A stretch of 64,000 bases of DNA. Origin: JAIBJN01 sp963839745 (GTDB lineage Bacteria; Actinomycetota; Thermoleophilia; Gaiellales; Gaiellaceae). The stretch is taken from the NCBI GenBank assembly GCA_963839745.1, contig CAWIWC010000008.1, positions 1 to 64,000 on the forward strand. Reading direction: 5' to 3'. A program made the translations under genes and the position numbers. Shown here in pieces: positions 44,174-52,500 of the stretch (the stretch's first letter is position 1; each line of letters starts with the position of its first letter). A model generated the notes under the pieces. The model was given only the letters and a program-made list of their open reading frames with translations, made no database searches and was not told the origin of the DNA.

Positions 44174-44962
44174 ATGTTGCTCGAGAACAAGAACGCGCTC
44201 GTCTACGGCGCCGGTGGCAAGATCGGGGCTGCGGTCGCCCGTGCGTTTGCCCGGGAGGGCGCGACCGTCTTCCTCGCCGGACGGACGCTCACGACACTCG
44301 AGGGCGTGGCCGCCGAGATCAGCGCCGCGGGAGGAACCGCCGAGACCGCCGAGGTCGACGCACTCGACGAGCAAGCCGTCGATGAGCACGCAAACAGCGT
44401 GGCCGGCCGGGCCGGGAGCATCGACGTCTCCTTCAATGCGATCTCGCTCGGTGACGTTCAGGGCACGCCGCTCCTCGAGATGCCGCTCGAGGACTACAGC
44501 CGTCCGATCCTTGTCGGCACGACCACCCACCTCCTGACTGCGAGGGCGGCGGCGCGGCACATGCTCGACCGAGGAGCGGGCGTGATCCTCACGCTCTCGG
44601 CCTCGGGAGTCCGGATTGCCGACCCGGTAATGGGGCCACCGCTGATGGGGGGCTTCGGCATCGCATGTTCGGCAATCGAGGCGCTCACGATGAATCTGGC
44701 GGGCGAGTTTGGACCGCGCGGCATTCGAGTCGTTTGCCTCCGGGCCGAAGGGATCCCAGAGAGCTGGCGCGAGTACCCAGAGGAATCGAAGCAGTTCGCG
44801 GATCTGAAGGAGTTCCACGACCTTCTCGAAGGCAGGACGCTGCTCCAACGGCTGCCGACGCTGGCCGAGGTAGCGAACGTGGCGGCATTCATGGCATCCA
44901 ACCAGGCCAGTGCGATGACGGCCACCGTCGTGAACCTGACCTGCGGCTCAATCCCGGAGTAA
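44174..44962 (+). CDS. SDR-fold protein lacking YxxxK
   Basis: A 262-residue SDR homologue similar to the one at 39759: NALVYGAGGKIGAAVARAFAREGATVFLAGR, AEVDALDEQAVDEHANSV. At the active site GGFGIACSAIEALTMNLAGE neither Tyr nor Lys of YxxxK is kept. The C-terminus is LAEVANVAAFMASNQASAMTATVVNLTCG. GAGAGGAGG precedes the ATG. Known relatives of this subfamily also lack the dyad. It may bind NAD(P) or another ligand without dehydrogenase chemistry. Confidence 0.88.
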   Translation: MLLENKNALVYGAGGKIGAAVARAFAREGATVFLAGRTLTTLEGVAAEISAAGGTAETAEVDALDEQAVDEHANSVAGRAGSIDVSFNAISLGDVQGTPLLEMPLEDYSRPILVGTTTHLLTARAAARHMLDRGAGVILTLSASGVRIADPVMGPPLMGGFGIACSAIEALTMNLAGEFGPRGIRVVCLRAEGIPESWREYPEESKQFADLKEFHDLLEGRTLLQRLPTLAEVANVAAFMASNQASAMTATVVNLTCGSIPE

Positions 44963-44975
44963 GGGAGAAACGGAG

Positions 44976-45060
44976 ATGGATGTGCAATCTGATCGACTTC
45001 GCCCATCCGAGCGAGATCCGCACGTTCGCCAAGGGGCGGCAGGGGCGGCGTGACCGGGAT
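44976..45060 (+). pseudogene. N-terminal relic of a small cupin gene
   Basis: After GGGAGAAACGGAG and ATG at 44976 the DNA encodes, in two frames, MDV then NLIDFAHPSEIRTFAKGR, which resembles the first 20 residues of small cupin proteins (…FDHPDEVRTFEKGR). The reading frame is broken near 44985 and the rest of the cupin is missing. A weak but specific match. Confidence 0.3.
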
Positions 45061-45091
45061 CAACGAGCAGCCGGAGAGGAGGCCGATCACC

Positions 45092-46934
45092 ATGGGGGCT
45101 GACAGCCGTCCGGTCTCTCGCCGTCTCGAGGAGATCGTGGTCGCCGTGAGGGCGCTTGCCGGCGACCTCGCAGGCGGGGTGGCAGGCCAGGCGGAAGCGG
45201 ATGGGGATCTGCTTGGGGACGCGGCGGCGCGCCTGCGTCGGTCGGTGATTGGGCCGCTGGAGCGGGCCTCGGCCGTGCCCCAGGCGGGCGCCGAGGGGGG
45301 CACCGAGCGGGCACGGGCACCCACGGGCCGTGACGACGGGGAACCTGCGCGTTCGCCGCGAGACCGTCTGTGGGAGTTGGCGAGGGAAGCCACCGTGCTG
45401 CGGACGGAGCCCGGGGCTTCCAACGAGCTGCTGGAAGCGACCGCGGCGTTGCAGGATCTCGCCTACCGCTTTGCGCTTGCCGCCGACCCGGAGTCCGCCC
45501 GAAGTCGGCTGGCCGAGCTGCGGGCGATCCAGGCCGAGCTCCCGGGCGCGGTCCGGGCCGCCCACAACGGTCCATACCTCGTGACCAACACCGAGCGGCT
45601 CGTGAGCTGGCTGGGCGTGCCGCTGCCGTCGTTGCCGCAGATGGCGCTCTGCCGCTGCGGGGCCTCGGCGCTCAAGCCGTTCTGTGACGGGGCGCACGCC
45701 GAGGTCGGGTTCACGGACGAGAAGGACCCGGACCGCGTGCACGACCAGCGCGACACCTACGTCGGGCAGCAGGTAACGATCTTCGACAACCGCGGCACGT
45801 GCGCCCATTCGGGCTTCTGCTCGGACCGGCTTCGGACCGCGTTTCGGCCCGATCAGGAGTCGTTCGTCGCGCCCGAGCGGCGGTCGCATGGACGAGATCA
45901 TCGCTGCCGTACGGGCGTGCCCCTCGGGCGCGCTGAGCTTCGCCTTGGGCGGCCACGAGGCGCGCGAGCAGGTCGACCAGGAGCGCGAGCAGGCGATCGA
46001 GGTCTCCAAGGACGGCCCCTACCGGGTCACCGGCGGGCTCCCGCTCGAGGATGCCGATGGCAACCCGGAGCGGCGGAACGAGGGCGCCTCGCTGGAGCAC
46101 TACAGCCTCTGTCGCTGTGGCCACTCGCGGAACAAGCCGTTCTGCAGCGGCAGGCACTGGCAGATCGGCTTCCGCGATCCCGTTCCCGACCCGGAGCAGG
46201 AGCCGACGCTGTTCGAGTGGGCGGGCGGCTTCCCCGCGCTGACCCGGATGACGAGGATCTTCTACGGAAAGTACGTGCCGCAGGATCCCCTTCTGTCTCC
46301 GCTGTTCGCGAACATGTCCCCCGACCACCCCGAGCGCGTCGCCGCCTGGCTGGGTGAGGTGTTCGGAGGGCCGAAGGCTTACAGCGAAACCTACGGCGGC
46401 TACGAACGGATGGTCTCCCAGCACCTGGGCAAATCGCTTCGCGAAGAGCAGCGCGCCCGTTGGGTCGAGCTGCTCTCCAAGTCCGCCGACGACGCAATGC
46501 TCCCCGCCGACCCCGAGTGGCGCGCCGCCTTCGTCGCCTACCTGGAATGGGGCTCGCGGATCGGGCTCGAGAACTCCCAGCCCGGCGCCCATCCGCCGCC
46601 GCACATGCCGGTGCCGCGCTGGTGGTGGGTCTGCGACGCGACGCCGAGCAGGCGGGTCTCCGCCCTGGCCGCCGAGGAGCCTGAGAAACCGGTCGACCTT
46701 CCCGGCCCCGACGAGCCCGTCAGCTTCGAGCGGCACGTCAAGCCGCTGTTCCGCGAGCGTGACCGGCAGTCGATGCGCTTCGCGTTCGACCTCTGGTCGC
46801 ACGACGACGTCGGCGAGCACGCGGACGCGATTCTCGATCGCCTCCAGGCCGGGACGATGCCCTGCGACGGGGCCTGGCCCGAAGAGCGGGTCGAGGTGTT
46901 CAAGCGCTGGCTGGACTCCGGCAAGGCCGCGTAG
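45092..46934 (+). CDS. Composite Fe-S/haem protein: CDGSH + Fer4_19 + CDGSH + truncated haemoglobin
   Basis: Two frames give a 613-residue multidomain protein. A helical N-terminal region (about 1-180) has no clear family. Then: CDGSH domain 1 (LCRCGASALKPFCDGAH); a Fer4_19 divergent 4Fe-4S domain (TIFDNRGTCAHSGFCSD through ACPSGALSF); CDGSH domain 2 (LCRCGHSRNKPFCSGRH); a group II truncated-haemoglobin-like domain (FPALTRMTRIFYGKYV, ETYGGYERMVSQHL, HMPVPRWWW); and a C-terminal module (FERHVKPLFRERDRQSMRFAFDLW, MPCDGAWPEE) common in such fusions. One extra C in the CCC run at 45872-45874 shifts the frame within Fer4_19. AGGAGG precedes the ATG. Probably cytosolic, linking Fe-S redox or NO/O2 sensing with haem. 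Confidence 0.85.
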
Positions 46935-46951
46935 ACGAAAGGAGCTACGAA

Positions 46952-47698
46952 ATGTCCGGAACGATCGACATCTTGAATCCAGACAACCCCAAGCGCATCC
47001 TCGTCCTTGCTTCGAACCCGGCTGTGTCCGAGCAGACGGGCTGGCCGATCGGATTCTGGTGGTCGGAGCTCACCCATCCGTACTGGGAGTTCGTCGAGCA
47101 CGGCTACCAGGTCGACGTCGCCAGCCCGGACGGCGGCCCACTCAAGGCTGACGCCTGGTCGGATCCGCGCGACAACAGCGGTTACTCGGCCGACGACCTG
47201 ATCTCGCTCGGCTTCATCAACTCGCCCGAGCACGTGAGGCTCGTCGAGGAGTCGAAACCACTCGGAGCCGTACGTGTCGACGACTACGACGCGCTGTTGG
47301 CGATCGGGGGGCAGGGGCCGATGTACACATTCCACGGCGACGAGGCCGTGTACGGACTGCTCCGCGACTTCTACGAGGCGGGAAAGCCGCTCGCCGTCAT
47401 CTGCCACGCCACGTGCGCGCTTCTCGAGACGCGTCTCTCCGACGGCAGGCTGCTCGTCGAAGGGAAGACGTGGACCGGGTTCGCCAACTCGGAGGAGCGG
47501 TTCGCAGACGAGTTCGTGGGGCAGAAAATCCAGCCGTTCTGGATCGAAGACGAAGCAAGCAAGCTCGACAACACCAACTTCATCGTCGCCTCGCGTTTCA
47601 AGTCGCACGCAGTCCGCGACGGCCTCCTGATCACGGGCCAGCAGCAGTACTCAGGCGCTGCTGCGGCGTGCCTCGTGATCCAGGCGCTCGGCCAATGA
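46952..47698 (+). CDS. DJ-1/PfpI-family (Hsp31-like) protein
   Basis: A 248-residue class-I glutamine-amidotransferase-like protein: KRILVLASNPAVSEQTGWPIGFWWSELTHPY, VDVASPDGGP, DALLAIGGQGPMYTF, and the nucleophile elbow AVICHATCALL with Cys151-His152. The Hsp31-like subgroup acts as glyoxalase III or deglycase/chaperone. AAAGGAGC precedes the ATG, 17 bases after the composite Fe-S/haem gene. Its last bases overlap the next small membrane gene (ATGA). Confidence 0.92.
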   Translation: MSGTIDILNPDNPKRILVLASNPAVSEQTGWPIGFWWSELTHPYWEFVEHGYQVDVASPDGGPLKADAWSDPRDNSGYSADDLISLGFINSPEHVRLVEESKPLGAVRVDDYDALLAIGGQGPMYTFHGDEAVYGLLRDFYEAGKPLAVICHATCALLETRLSDGRLLVEGKTWTGFANSEERFADEFVGQKIQPFWIEDEASKLDNTNFIVASRFKSHAVRDGLLITGQQQYSGAAAACLVIQALGQ

Positions 47699-47977
47699 CG
47701 AGCACCGTCGAAGAGCGCCCAACTGCGCCGCGCGGCGCGCCGGCCATGCCGCCCCGTTGGAAGACGGCGGTATTGATCTGGCTCGCCATCTATCCGTCGA
47801 TCACGTTCCTCCTCTGGCTAGCCGGACCGCGGATCGCGAGCTGGCCTCTTGCCGCTGCGCACACTTGCGCTCACGGCCGTGTTGGTGCCGCTGATGGTCT
47901 TCCTGCTGATCCCCGCCATCCAGCGTCTGCTCGCGCCATGGTTACGGCCACGCCATCCGAGCAACGCCGGGCGCTGA
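47695..47977 (+). CDS. Small two-helix membrane protein, frameshifted
   Basis: A protein of about 93 residues whose natural form is seen by joining two frames: a soluble start (MTSTVEERPTAPRGAP), helix 1 WKTAVLIWLAIYPSITFLLWLAG, a short loop, and helix 2 LALTAVLVPLMVFLLIPAI ending PWLRPRHPSNAGR. One extra base at about 47846-47850 breaks it. It resembles membrane proteins found beside antibiotic-biosynthesis-monooxygenase genes. ATG overlaps the PfpI stop. Confidence 0.65.
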
Positions 47978-48151
47978 GGGACGACGGGCGTGCGTCCGCC
48001 GCTTCTTCACCTGCCACTACCGCTGCCGGCCGGCGAGCAAGTCGTGTAGTTGCGGTCGGGCTCGCCGACCGTCTGTTCGCCGTGAAGGAATCACGGCCCG
48101 CCACTGTCTAAAGCCTCGCAAGCAAGAAGGAACGACAGGAACGACTCGCTC

Positions 48152-48630
48152 ATGACGACACGGTTGACAGGCGGCCGCGTACGGCTTCTCGTTCCGCTCG
48201 CGCTCGCCGCCGGCATCGCGCTTGTGCTCGCGTTCCAGGGGCAGGCCAGCGTGGAGACGGCAGCGACCGCGACAGAGCAGCGGTGATCGGAACGGCGGTC
48301 TCGAACGGGTTCCGCGTCCAGGTGACGGCGATTCGCGCGCCTGAGGGCGGCTCCGCACCGGACACGGCCACCGTCAGGATCGCAGCGTTCAGGCGCTCCG
48401 GAAGCTCATGGGACCGCCTCGGCCGGGTGGTTACCGTCGGTCAGCGCTCGGGCTGGTTCTGGAACACGGTCACGCGCCCCTATGGGGTCCGCACGCTGAC
48501 GCTCGCCCATCCGGGCGGCAGATACCCCAGCCGGATCGCGCTCAGGCTGCTGCTGTCGCCCTCGCTCGGACCCTCCGCCACCTTTCGCATCGTGGTCGAC
48601 CGGGGCCGCCTGGTGCAGGTAGACGTCTAG
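48152..48630 (+). CDS. Secreted protein of unknown function, probable frameshift after signal peptide
   Basis: From the ATG at 48152 a signal peptide is evident (RVRLLVPLALAAGIALVLAFQGQA), but the frame ends at TGA 48284-48286. An overlapping frame from GTG 48283 gives 115 residues (FRVQVTAIRAPEGGSAPDTATVRIAAFRR, TVGQRSGWFWNTVTRP, FRIVVDRGRLVQVDV), a small beta-rich domain. The two parts fit a single 159-residue exported protein with one base missing, or a GTGA-coupled pair. No family recognised. Confidence 0.6.
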
Positions 48631-48679
48631 CGTGGACCCGACCCGAGTCGAGACAGTGATCGCTGTCGCCGGCCTCGTG

Positions 48680-48987
48680 GGTAGTGGGCCCGTGAAGAGA
48701 ATCGCGAACCGCGCGAGGACTACCGCCGCGGCCGCGCCGATGTGGAGGAAGACGAGCCCGATGTAGTGCGGGATCGCGAGCAGCCACTTGACGAGGGGGA
48801 GCCAGCGGTTCAGCCCTTGCTTCGCATCCGGGTAGCGAACCTAGAGCGAGACCGATCGGCGCTCGTCGGTCGACGGATACCGGTCGTCCATCAACGCCGG
48901 GTAGACGCCAATCCGGTTCGCGAAGCGAAGCAACTCGACGTTTCAGTCGTACCACCAGCGCGGGTACTTTCGGTGGAAGACGATCAT
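48680..48987 (-). pseudogene. DUF4389 membrane-protein gene with two nonsense codons
   Basis: In one continuous frame from ATG 48987 the minus strand encodes MIVFHRKYPRWWYD-stop-NVELLRFANRIGVYPALMDD, then RYPSTDERRSVSL-stop-VRYPDAKQ, then LNRWLPLVKWLLAIPHYIGL and FLHIGAAAAVVLARFAILFTG. This is clearly DUF4389 (MIVFREKYPRWWFDWN..., LPLVKWLLAIPHY, FAILFTGRYP). TGA at 48945-48943 replaces Trp and TAG at 48843-48841 replaces Glu or similar; the C-terminal half is also lost. Substitutions rather than indels make this a true pseudogene. Confidence 0.85.
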
Positions 48988-49146
48988 GTGAGGAGCGGAG
49001 GCAGGAACGGGTCACCGAGGACGAGCGCAGGTGTTGCCGCCGACGATGCCGAGGTTTTCCAGCCGAGGTGGGTGAGGCCAGCGGCTCCGATCCGACAACC
49101 CGGTAGGCGCAGACGGAACGACCGTCAGCCGACCTTCGGCTTGGCG

Positions 49147-50256
49147 TTACAGCTCGTAGCGAACGAGCGGCTCCAGCTGGCGGCGCTGAGCCCATTCGGG
49201 CAGCCGGCGGACGATGGCGTTTCTGAATCGCCAGCCGAGTGGGCTCGCGAGCTGGGCGGCCTTGTCGGCACGACGGGACAGCTTGAGCACCGCCTCGGCC
49301 CGCGGCCGCCGGATCGTCTCGTACTCGCCGAGCGCGGTCGCGAGGTCGCCGCCGGGTGCGAGCCGGTCGGCGAGCACGACGGCATCCTCGATCGCCTGGG
49401 CCGCGCCCTGGCCGATGCCCGGGGTCGTCGCGTGTGCGGCGTCGCCGACCAGGACGACGCGGCCCTCGCTCCAGCGCGGAAGCGGCTCGAGGTAGTAAAC
49501 GTCGTTCCGGAGAATCGCGCCCTCGTCGGCCGACTCGGCGATTGCAGCGATCGGCTCGTGCCAGCCGGAGAAGCGCCGCAGGATCTCCGCCTTCTTCCCT
49601 TCCGGCTCATCAGGCTCGCCTTCCGGAGCGTTCTTCGTCGCGAACCAGTACGTGCGTCCGCGCCCGATATGGACGAGTCCGAAACGCTCGCCGACGCCCC
49701 ATGACTCTGTGAGGCGGCCGGGCTCCACCGGCACGGGGGAGACCCCGCGCCAGGCCGTGTACCCGGCGTAGCGGATCGGCCAGTCGGCAACCGCGCGACG
49801 CACGACCGAGCTCAGCCCATCAGCGCCGACGAGAAGATCGCCCCGCTCCTCACTTCCGTCGGCGCCTCTGGCGACGACTCCGTCGTCGTGCTGATCGACG
49901 GCGGTGATCTCCGCTCCGAGGCGCACTTCCCCGGCGGCGGTTGCGAGCTCGCGTTGCAGATCGGCTCGATGGATGGCGATCGTGCCCTTGAGCAGATCCC
50001 GGGGGATCTGGGCAAGCTCGCGGCCCTGCCAGGTAAGGATGGCGCTCCGCTTCGCCGGTGCGCCCCGAGCCGCGACTACGTCTCGCATCCCGAGCCGATC
50101 GAGCGCGCTCATCGCGTTCGCGAACAGGGTGAGGCCGGCGCCGACCGGGTCGATGCGCGGCGCCCGCTCGAGCACGATCACCTCATTCCCGCTTCGGCGC
50201 AAGCCGATCGCTGCGCTCAGGCCGGCGATCCCTCCCCCGACAACGATCACGCGCAC
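49147..50256 (-). CDS. FAD-dependent aromatic-type monooxygenase
   Basis: A flavoprotein hydroxylase of about 369 residues: the Rossmann motif VRVIVVGGGIAGLSAAIGLRRSG with ERAPRIDPVGAGLTLFANAM, the DG-type motif LLVGADGLSSVVRRAV, and GD motif VLVGDAAHATTPGIGQGAAQAIEDA. I place the start at GTG 50256 because homologues begin right at the VRVIVVGGG strand; the frame continues upstream to ATG 50319 with atypical residues. Substrates in this group are phenols, indoles or salicylate-like rings. The gene converges with the DUF4389 pseudogene's flank. Confidence 0.9.
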   Translation of the reverse strand: MRVIVVGGGIAGLSAAIGLRRSGNEVIVLERAPRIDPVGAGLTLFANAMSALDRLGMRDVVAARGAPAKRSAILTWQGRELAQIPRDLLKGTIAIHRADLQRELATAAGEVRLGAEITAVDQHDDGVVARGADGSEERGDLLVGADGLSSVVRRAVADWPIRYAGYTAWRGVSPVPVEPGRLTESWGVGERFGLVHIGRGRTYWFATKNAPEGEPDEPEGKKAEILRRFSGWHEPIAAIAESADEGAILRNDVYYLEPLPRWSEGRVVLVGDAAHATTPGIGQGAAQAIEDAVVLADRLAPGGDLATALGEYETIRRPRAEAVLKLSRRADKAAQLASPLGWRFRNAIVRRLPEWAQRRQLEPLVRYEL

Positions 50257-50469
50257 GCCGAGATGATCTGGCTTCGAGCTATTCGGCGCAACTGATGAAC
50301 GTTGTGACTGTGCAATCATTGGCGCAGCGGCCGTGCCGCCAAAGAGCCGGTCGGGTGCCGGCACCGTGACTGCCCGGCTCCCTCGCTGGCCCAATATCGA
50401 CCCGCTACGGCCGGCACTCAGTCACATGTTCCCGGACACGGCGCTGAGCCGGCGTTGCCCGCCTCGTCT

Positions 50470-50590
50470 GTCGGCCTAGACGTCGTCTCCTCCGAGCTCG
50501 GCGATCAGTGCTTCCACCCGGCGATCGATGTCGTCGCGGACGCGGCGAACCTCGTCGACTTGCGCTCCGGAGGGATCGCCGATGCGCCAG
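50470..50590 (-). pseudogene. Displaced 3' end of the arsC-like gene (repeat copy 3)
   Basis: About 120 bases match 6423-6545 with six or seven differences: on the minus strand WRIGDPSGAQVDEVRRVRDD through RRVEALIAELGGDDV and a TAG at 50477-50479. The 3' flank (GTCGGC) is also conserved with copy 1, unlike copy 2. The rest of the gene is absent; upstream it joins a truncated PepSY gene. Confidence 0.85.
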
Positions 50591-50767
50591 CGACGCAGGC
50601 GATCCGGGCCGCCAGGCGCTGAGGCCCGACCTGCGAGTGACTGCACTCAGACGAACCTTCCGGCGAATCGTCCATTTCCGACGCTCTCGCGCGTGCGCTC
50701 TGAACCTGACGGCTCGATAGGGCTCCACACGGTGGGCGAGCGCCGCGGCCTTGGCCCGCTCGAGCGC

Positions 50768-50902
50768 CGAGCCGGTGATCGGGGTGTCGGTGGCATCGTC
50801 GTCTCCGCCGGCGGCGGCGAGCGCGGTACCGCCACCGACCGCGCCGAGTCCGAGGACAAGTGCGGCGATGACGGCGACCTTGCGGTTGGTGAAGCGATTC
50901 AT
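50768..50902 (-). pseudogene. Truncated PepSY-type secreted protein gene
   Basis: From ATG 50902 (upstream AAGGAGGG) the product begins MNRFTNRKVAVIAALVLGLG with signal peptide through ALAAAGG, then DDDATDTPITGSALERAKAAALAH. That is the start of small actinobacterial PepSY proteins (…ITGSALERAKAAALAHTGGGRVTETEVGDEE…), usually encoded beside a two-component system. After AALAH the family similarity ends, and the frame runs through unrelated DNA to the arsC relic. Both are probably products of the same deletion. Confidence 0.65.
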
Positions 50903-50965
50903 GGTCTGGCCCTCCTTTCGTGGCCACCACGCTAGAGGCGGGAGATGGGAGAGCGATGAGTCGTC

Positions 50966-50984
50966 GTTAAGAGAAGGATAAGAG
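50966..50984 (-). promoter_or_regulatory. Direct repeats resembling an OmpR-type operator
   Basis: GTTAAGAG-AAG-GATAAGAG: two direct repeats with an 11-base period, one helical turn, 65 bases upstream of the PepSY start. OmpR/PhoB-type regulators bind such tandem repeats. The cognate regulator is not in the window, so this could be a relic. Confidence 0.4.
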
Positions 50985-51150
50985 TCTCAGCGAGCGGCTC
51001 CCACAGGGGAAAGGCGAGGTGCGACCCGCTGGCGCTTCCGTCGGTGACTGACTCGGTCGGCCCCTGCGCGGAGCTCCCCACGGCTCACCGTTTACGTTGA
51101 CTCTGCGGCCGCCGACGCGCAGGTGTGAGCCGGGACTTGCGCCCAGCGAC

Positions 51151-51176
51151 TATACCTGGTATACATACTCAGTATG
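51151..51176 (+). promoter_or_regulatory. Double PadR operator upstream of copy 2 operon
   Basis: Two adjacent perfect palindromes: TATACC-T-GGTATA (51151-51163) and CATACT-C-AGTATG (51164-51176), 20 bases before the PadR start codon. The first box is shared with the copy 1 operon. Two dimers could bind side by side on the promoter. Confidence 0.8.
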
Positions 51177-51196
51177 TTTGTCTCGAGGAGCTGTTC

Positions 51197-51778
51197 ATGA
51201 GCGTCCCGCACGCACTCCTTGCCCTGCTGAGCGAAGAGCCGAAGTACGGCCTGCGGCTGCAGAACGAGTTCGAGTCGCGGACGGGCGAGGTCTGGCCTCT
51301 GAACGTCGGCCAGGTCTACACGACCCTTCAGCGGCTCGAGCGCGATGGTCTGGTGGAAACGGACGACGGGGAACAGGAGCGATCGCAGAAGCGGTTCCGG
51401 ATCACGTCCGCCGGCGCCCGCGAGCTGGCCGACTGGCTTCGAACCCCGCCCGAGCTCGTGCCGCCGCCTCGCGACGAACTCGTCATCAAGGTGCTAGTCG
51501 GCCTGCAGGTCCCCGGGACCGACATCCACGAGCTCCTGCAGGTGCACCGCCGGCACGTGATCGAGGTCATGCAGCGCTACACCCGGGTCAAAGCCGCCGC
51601 CGGCCAAGATGATGTGGCGCTGGCGCTCGTCGCCGACGCCCAGCTCTTCCGGCTGGAAGGGATCGTCCGGTGGCTCGATGCCGCGGACGTTCGCTTGAAG
51701 CAACTGCCCTCCGCCGCGCTGGTGGCACCGGTCGACGTTCCCCTTGAATCACCCCGCACGAGGGAGGTCTCGCAATGA
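51197..51778 (+). CDS. PadR-family transcriptional regulator, copy 2
   Basis: A 193-residue PadR regulator, about 85% identical by eye to the one at 11653: MSVPHALLALLSEEPKYGLRLQ, VGQVYTTLQRLERDGLVETDD, KRFRITSAGARELADWL, and the dimerisation helix ELVIKVLVGLQVPGTDIHELLQVHRRHVIEVMQRYTR. The ATG at 51197 has GAGGAG 6 bases upstream; a longer frame to 51125 would run through the operator and is not credible. The stop overlaps the ATPase start (ATGA). Confidence 0.94.
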   Translation: MSVPHALLALLSEEPKYGLRLQNEFESRTGEVWPLNVGQVYTTLQRLERDGLVETDDGEQERSQKRFRITSAGARELADWLRTPPELVPPPRDELVIKVLVGLQVPGTDIHELLQVHRRHVIEVMQRYTRVKAAAGQDDVALALVADAQLFRLEGIVRWLDAADVRLKQLPSAALVAPVDVPLESPRTREVSQ

Positions 51779-52500
51779 CCAACGCACTCGAACTCCGACA
51801 CGTATCGAAGACCTACGGCTCCGGGCCGACCGAGGTGCGCGCGCTCCGCGACGTCGACCTCTCGGTCGAGCCCGGCGAGCTGGTCGCGGTCATGGGGCCG
51901 AGCGGCTCGGGTAAGAGCACGCTCCTGACCATCGCCGGCAGCCTCGAGGAGCCGACGAGCGGCGAGGTTCTCGTCGACGGCGTCGACCTCGCGACCGTCT
52001 CGCGCTCGGATCGGGCGAGGATGCGACGCCGGTCGATCGGCTACGTCTTCCAGGACTTCAACCTGCTTCCGGGGTTGACCGCGCTCGAGAACGTCACGCT
52101 GCCCCTCGAGCTCGACGGCATCCGCTCGAGAGCGGCGCGGACGACCGGGCTGGAAGCGCTCGAGGAGCTCGATGTGGCTGAGCACGCCGATCGTTACCCG
52201 GACGAGCTCTCGGGGGGCGAGCGCCAGCGGGTCGCGATCGCACGTGCGATCGTCGGCGAGCGCGACCTGCTGCTGGCCGACGAGCCCACCGGCGCGCTCG
52301 ACTCCGTGAACGGCGAGGGTGTGATGCGCCTGCTGCGGGCCGCCACTCACCGTGGTGTCGCCGGTGTCGTCGTCACCCACGAGGCGCAGCTGGCCTCCTG
52401 GGCCGACCGCGTCGTCTTCCTCCGCGACGGTCACGTCGTCGACCAGACAACTGCGCCGCCGGGCCCGGAGTCGCTGCTCGCGGCAGGTGATCGGCGATGA
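51775..52500 (+). CDS. ABC transporter ATP-binding protein (MacB/LolD type), copy 2
   Basis: A 241-residue ATPase almost the same as that at 10931: Walker A GPSGSGKST (41-49), VFQDFNLLPGLTALENV, LSGGERQ (145-151), LLLADEPTGALD and VVVTHEAQLASWADRVVFL. It is coupled on both sides by ATGA overlaps, to PadR upstream and the FtsX-like permease downstream. All catalytic motifs are intact. Confidence 0.95.
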   Translation: MTNALELRHVSKTYGSGPTEVRALRDVDLSVEPGELVAVMGPSGSGKSTLLTIAGSLEEPTSGEVLVDGVDLATVSRSDRARMRRRSIGYVFQDFNLLPGLTALENVTLPLELDGIRSRAARTTGLEALEELDVAEHADRYPDELSGGERQRVAIARAIVGERDLLLADEPTGALDSVNGEGVMRLLRAATHRGVAGVVVTHEAQLASWADRVVFLRDGHVVDQTTAPPGPESLLAAGDRR

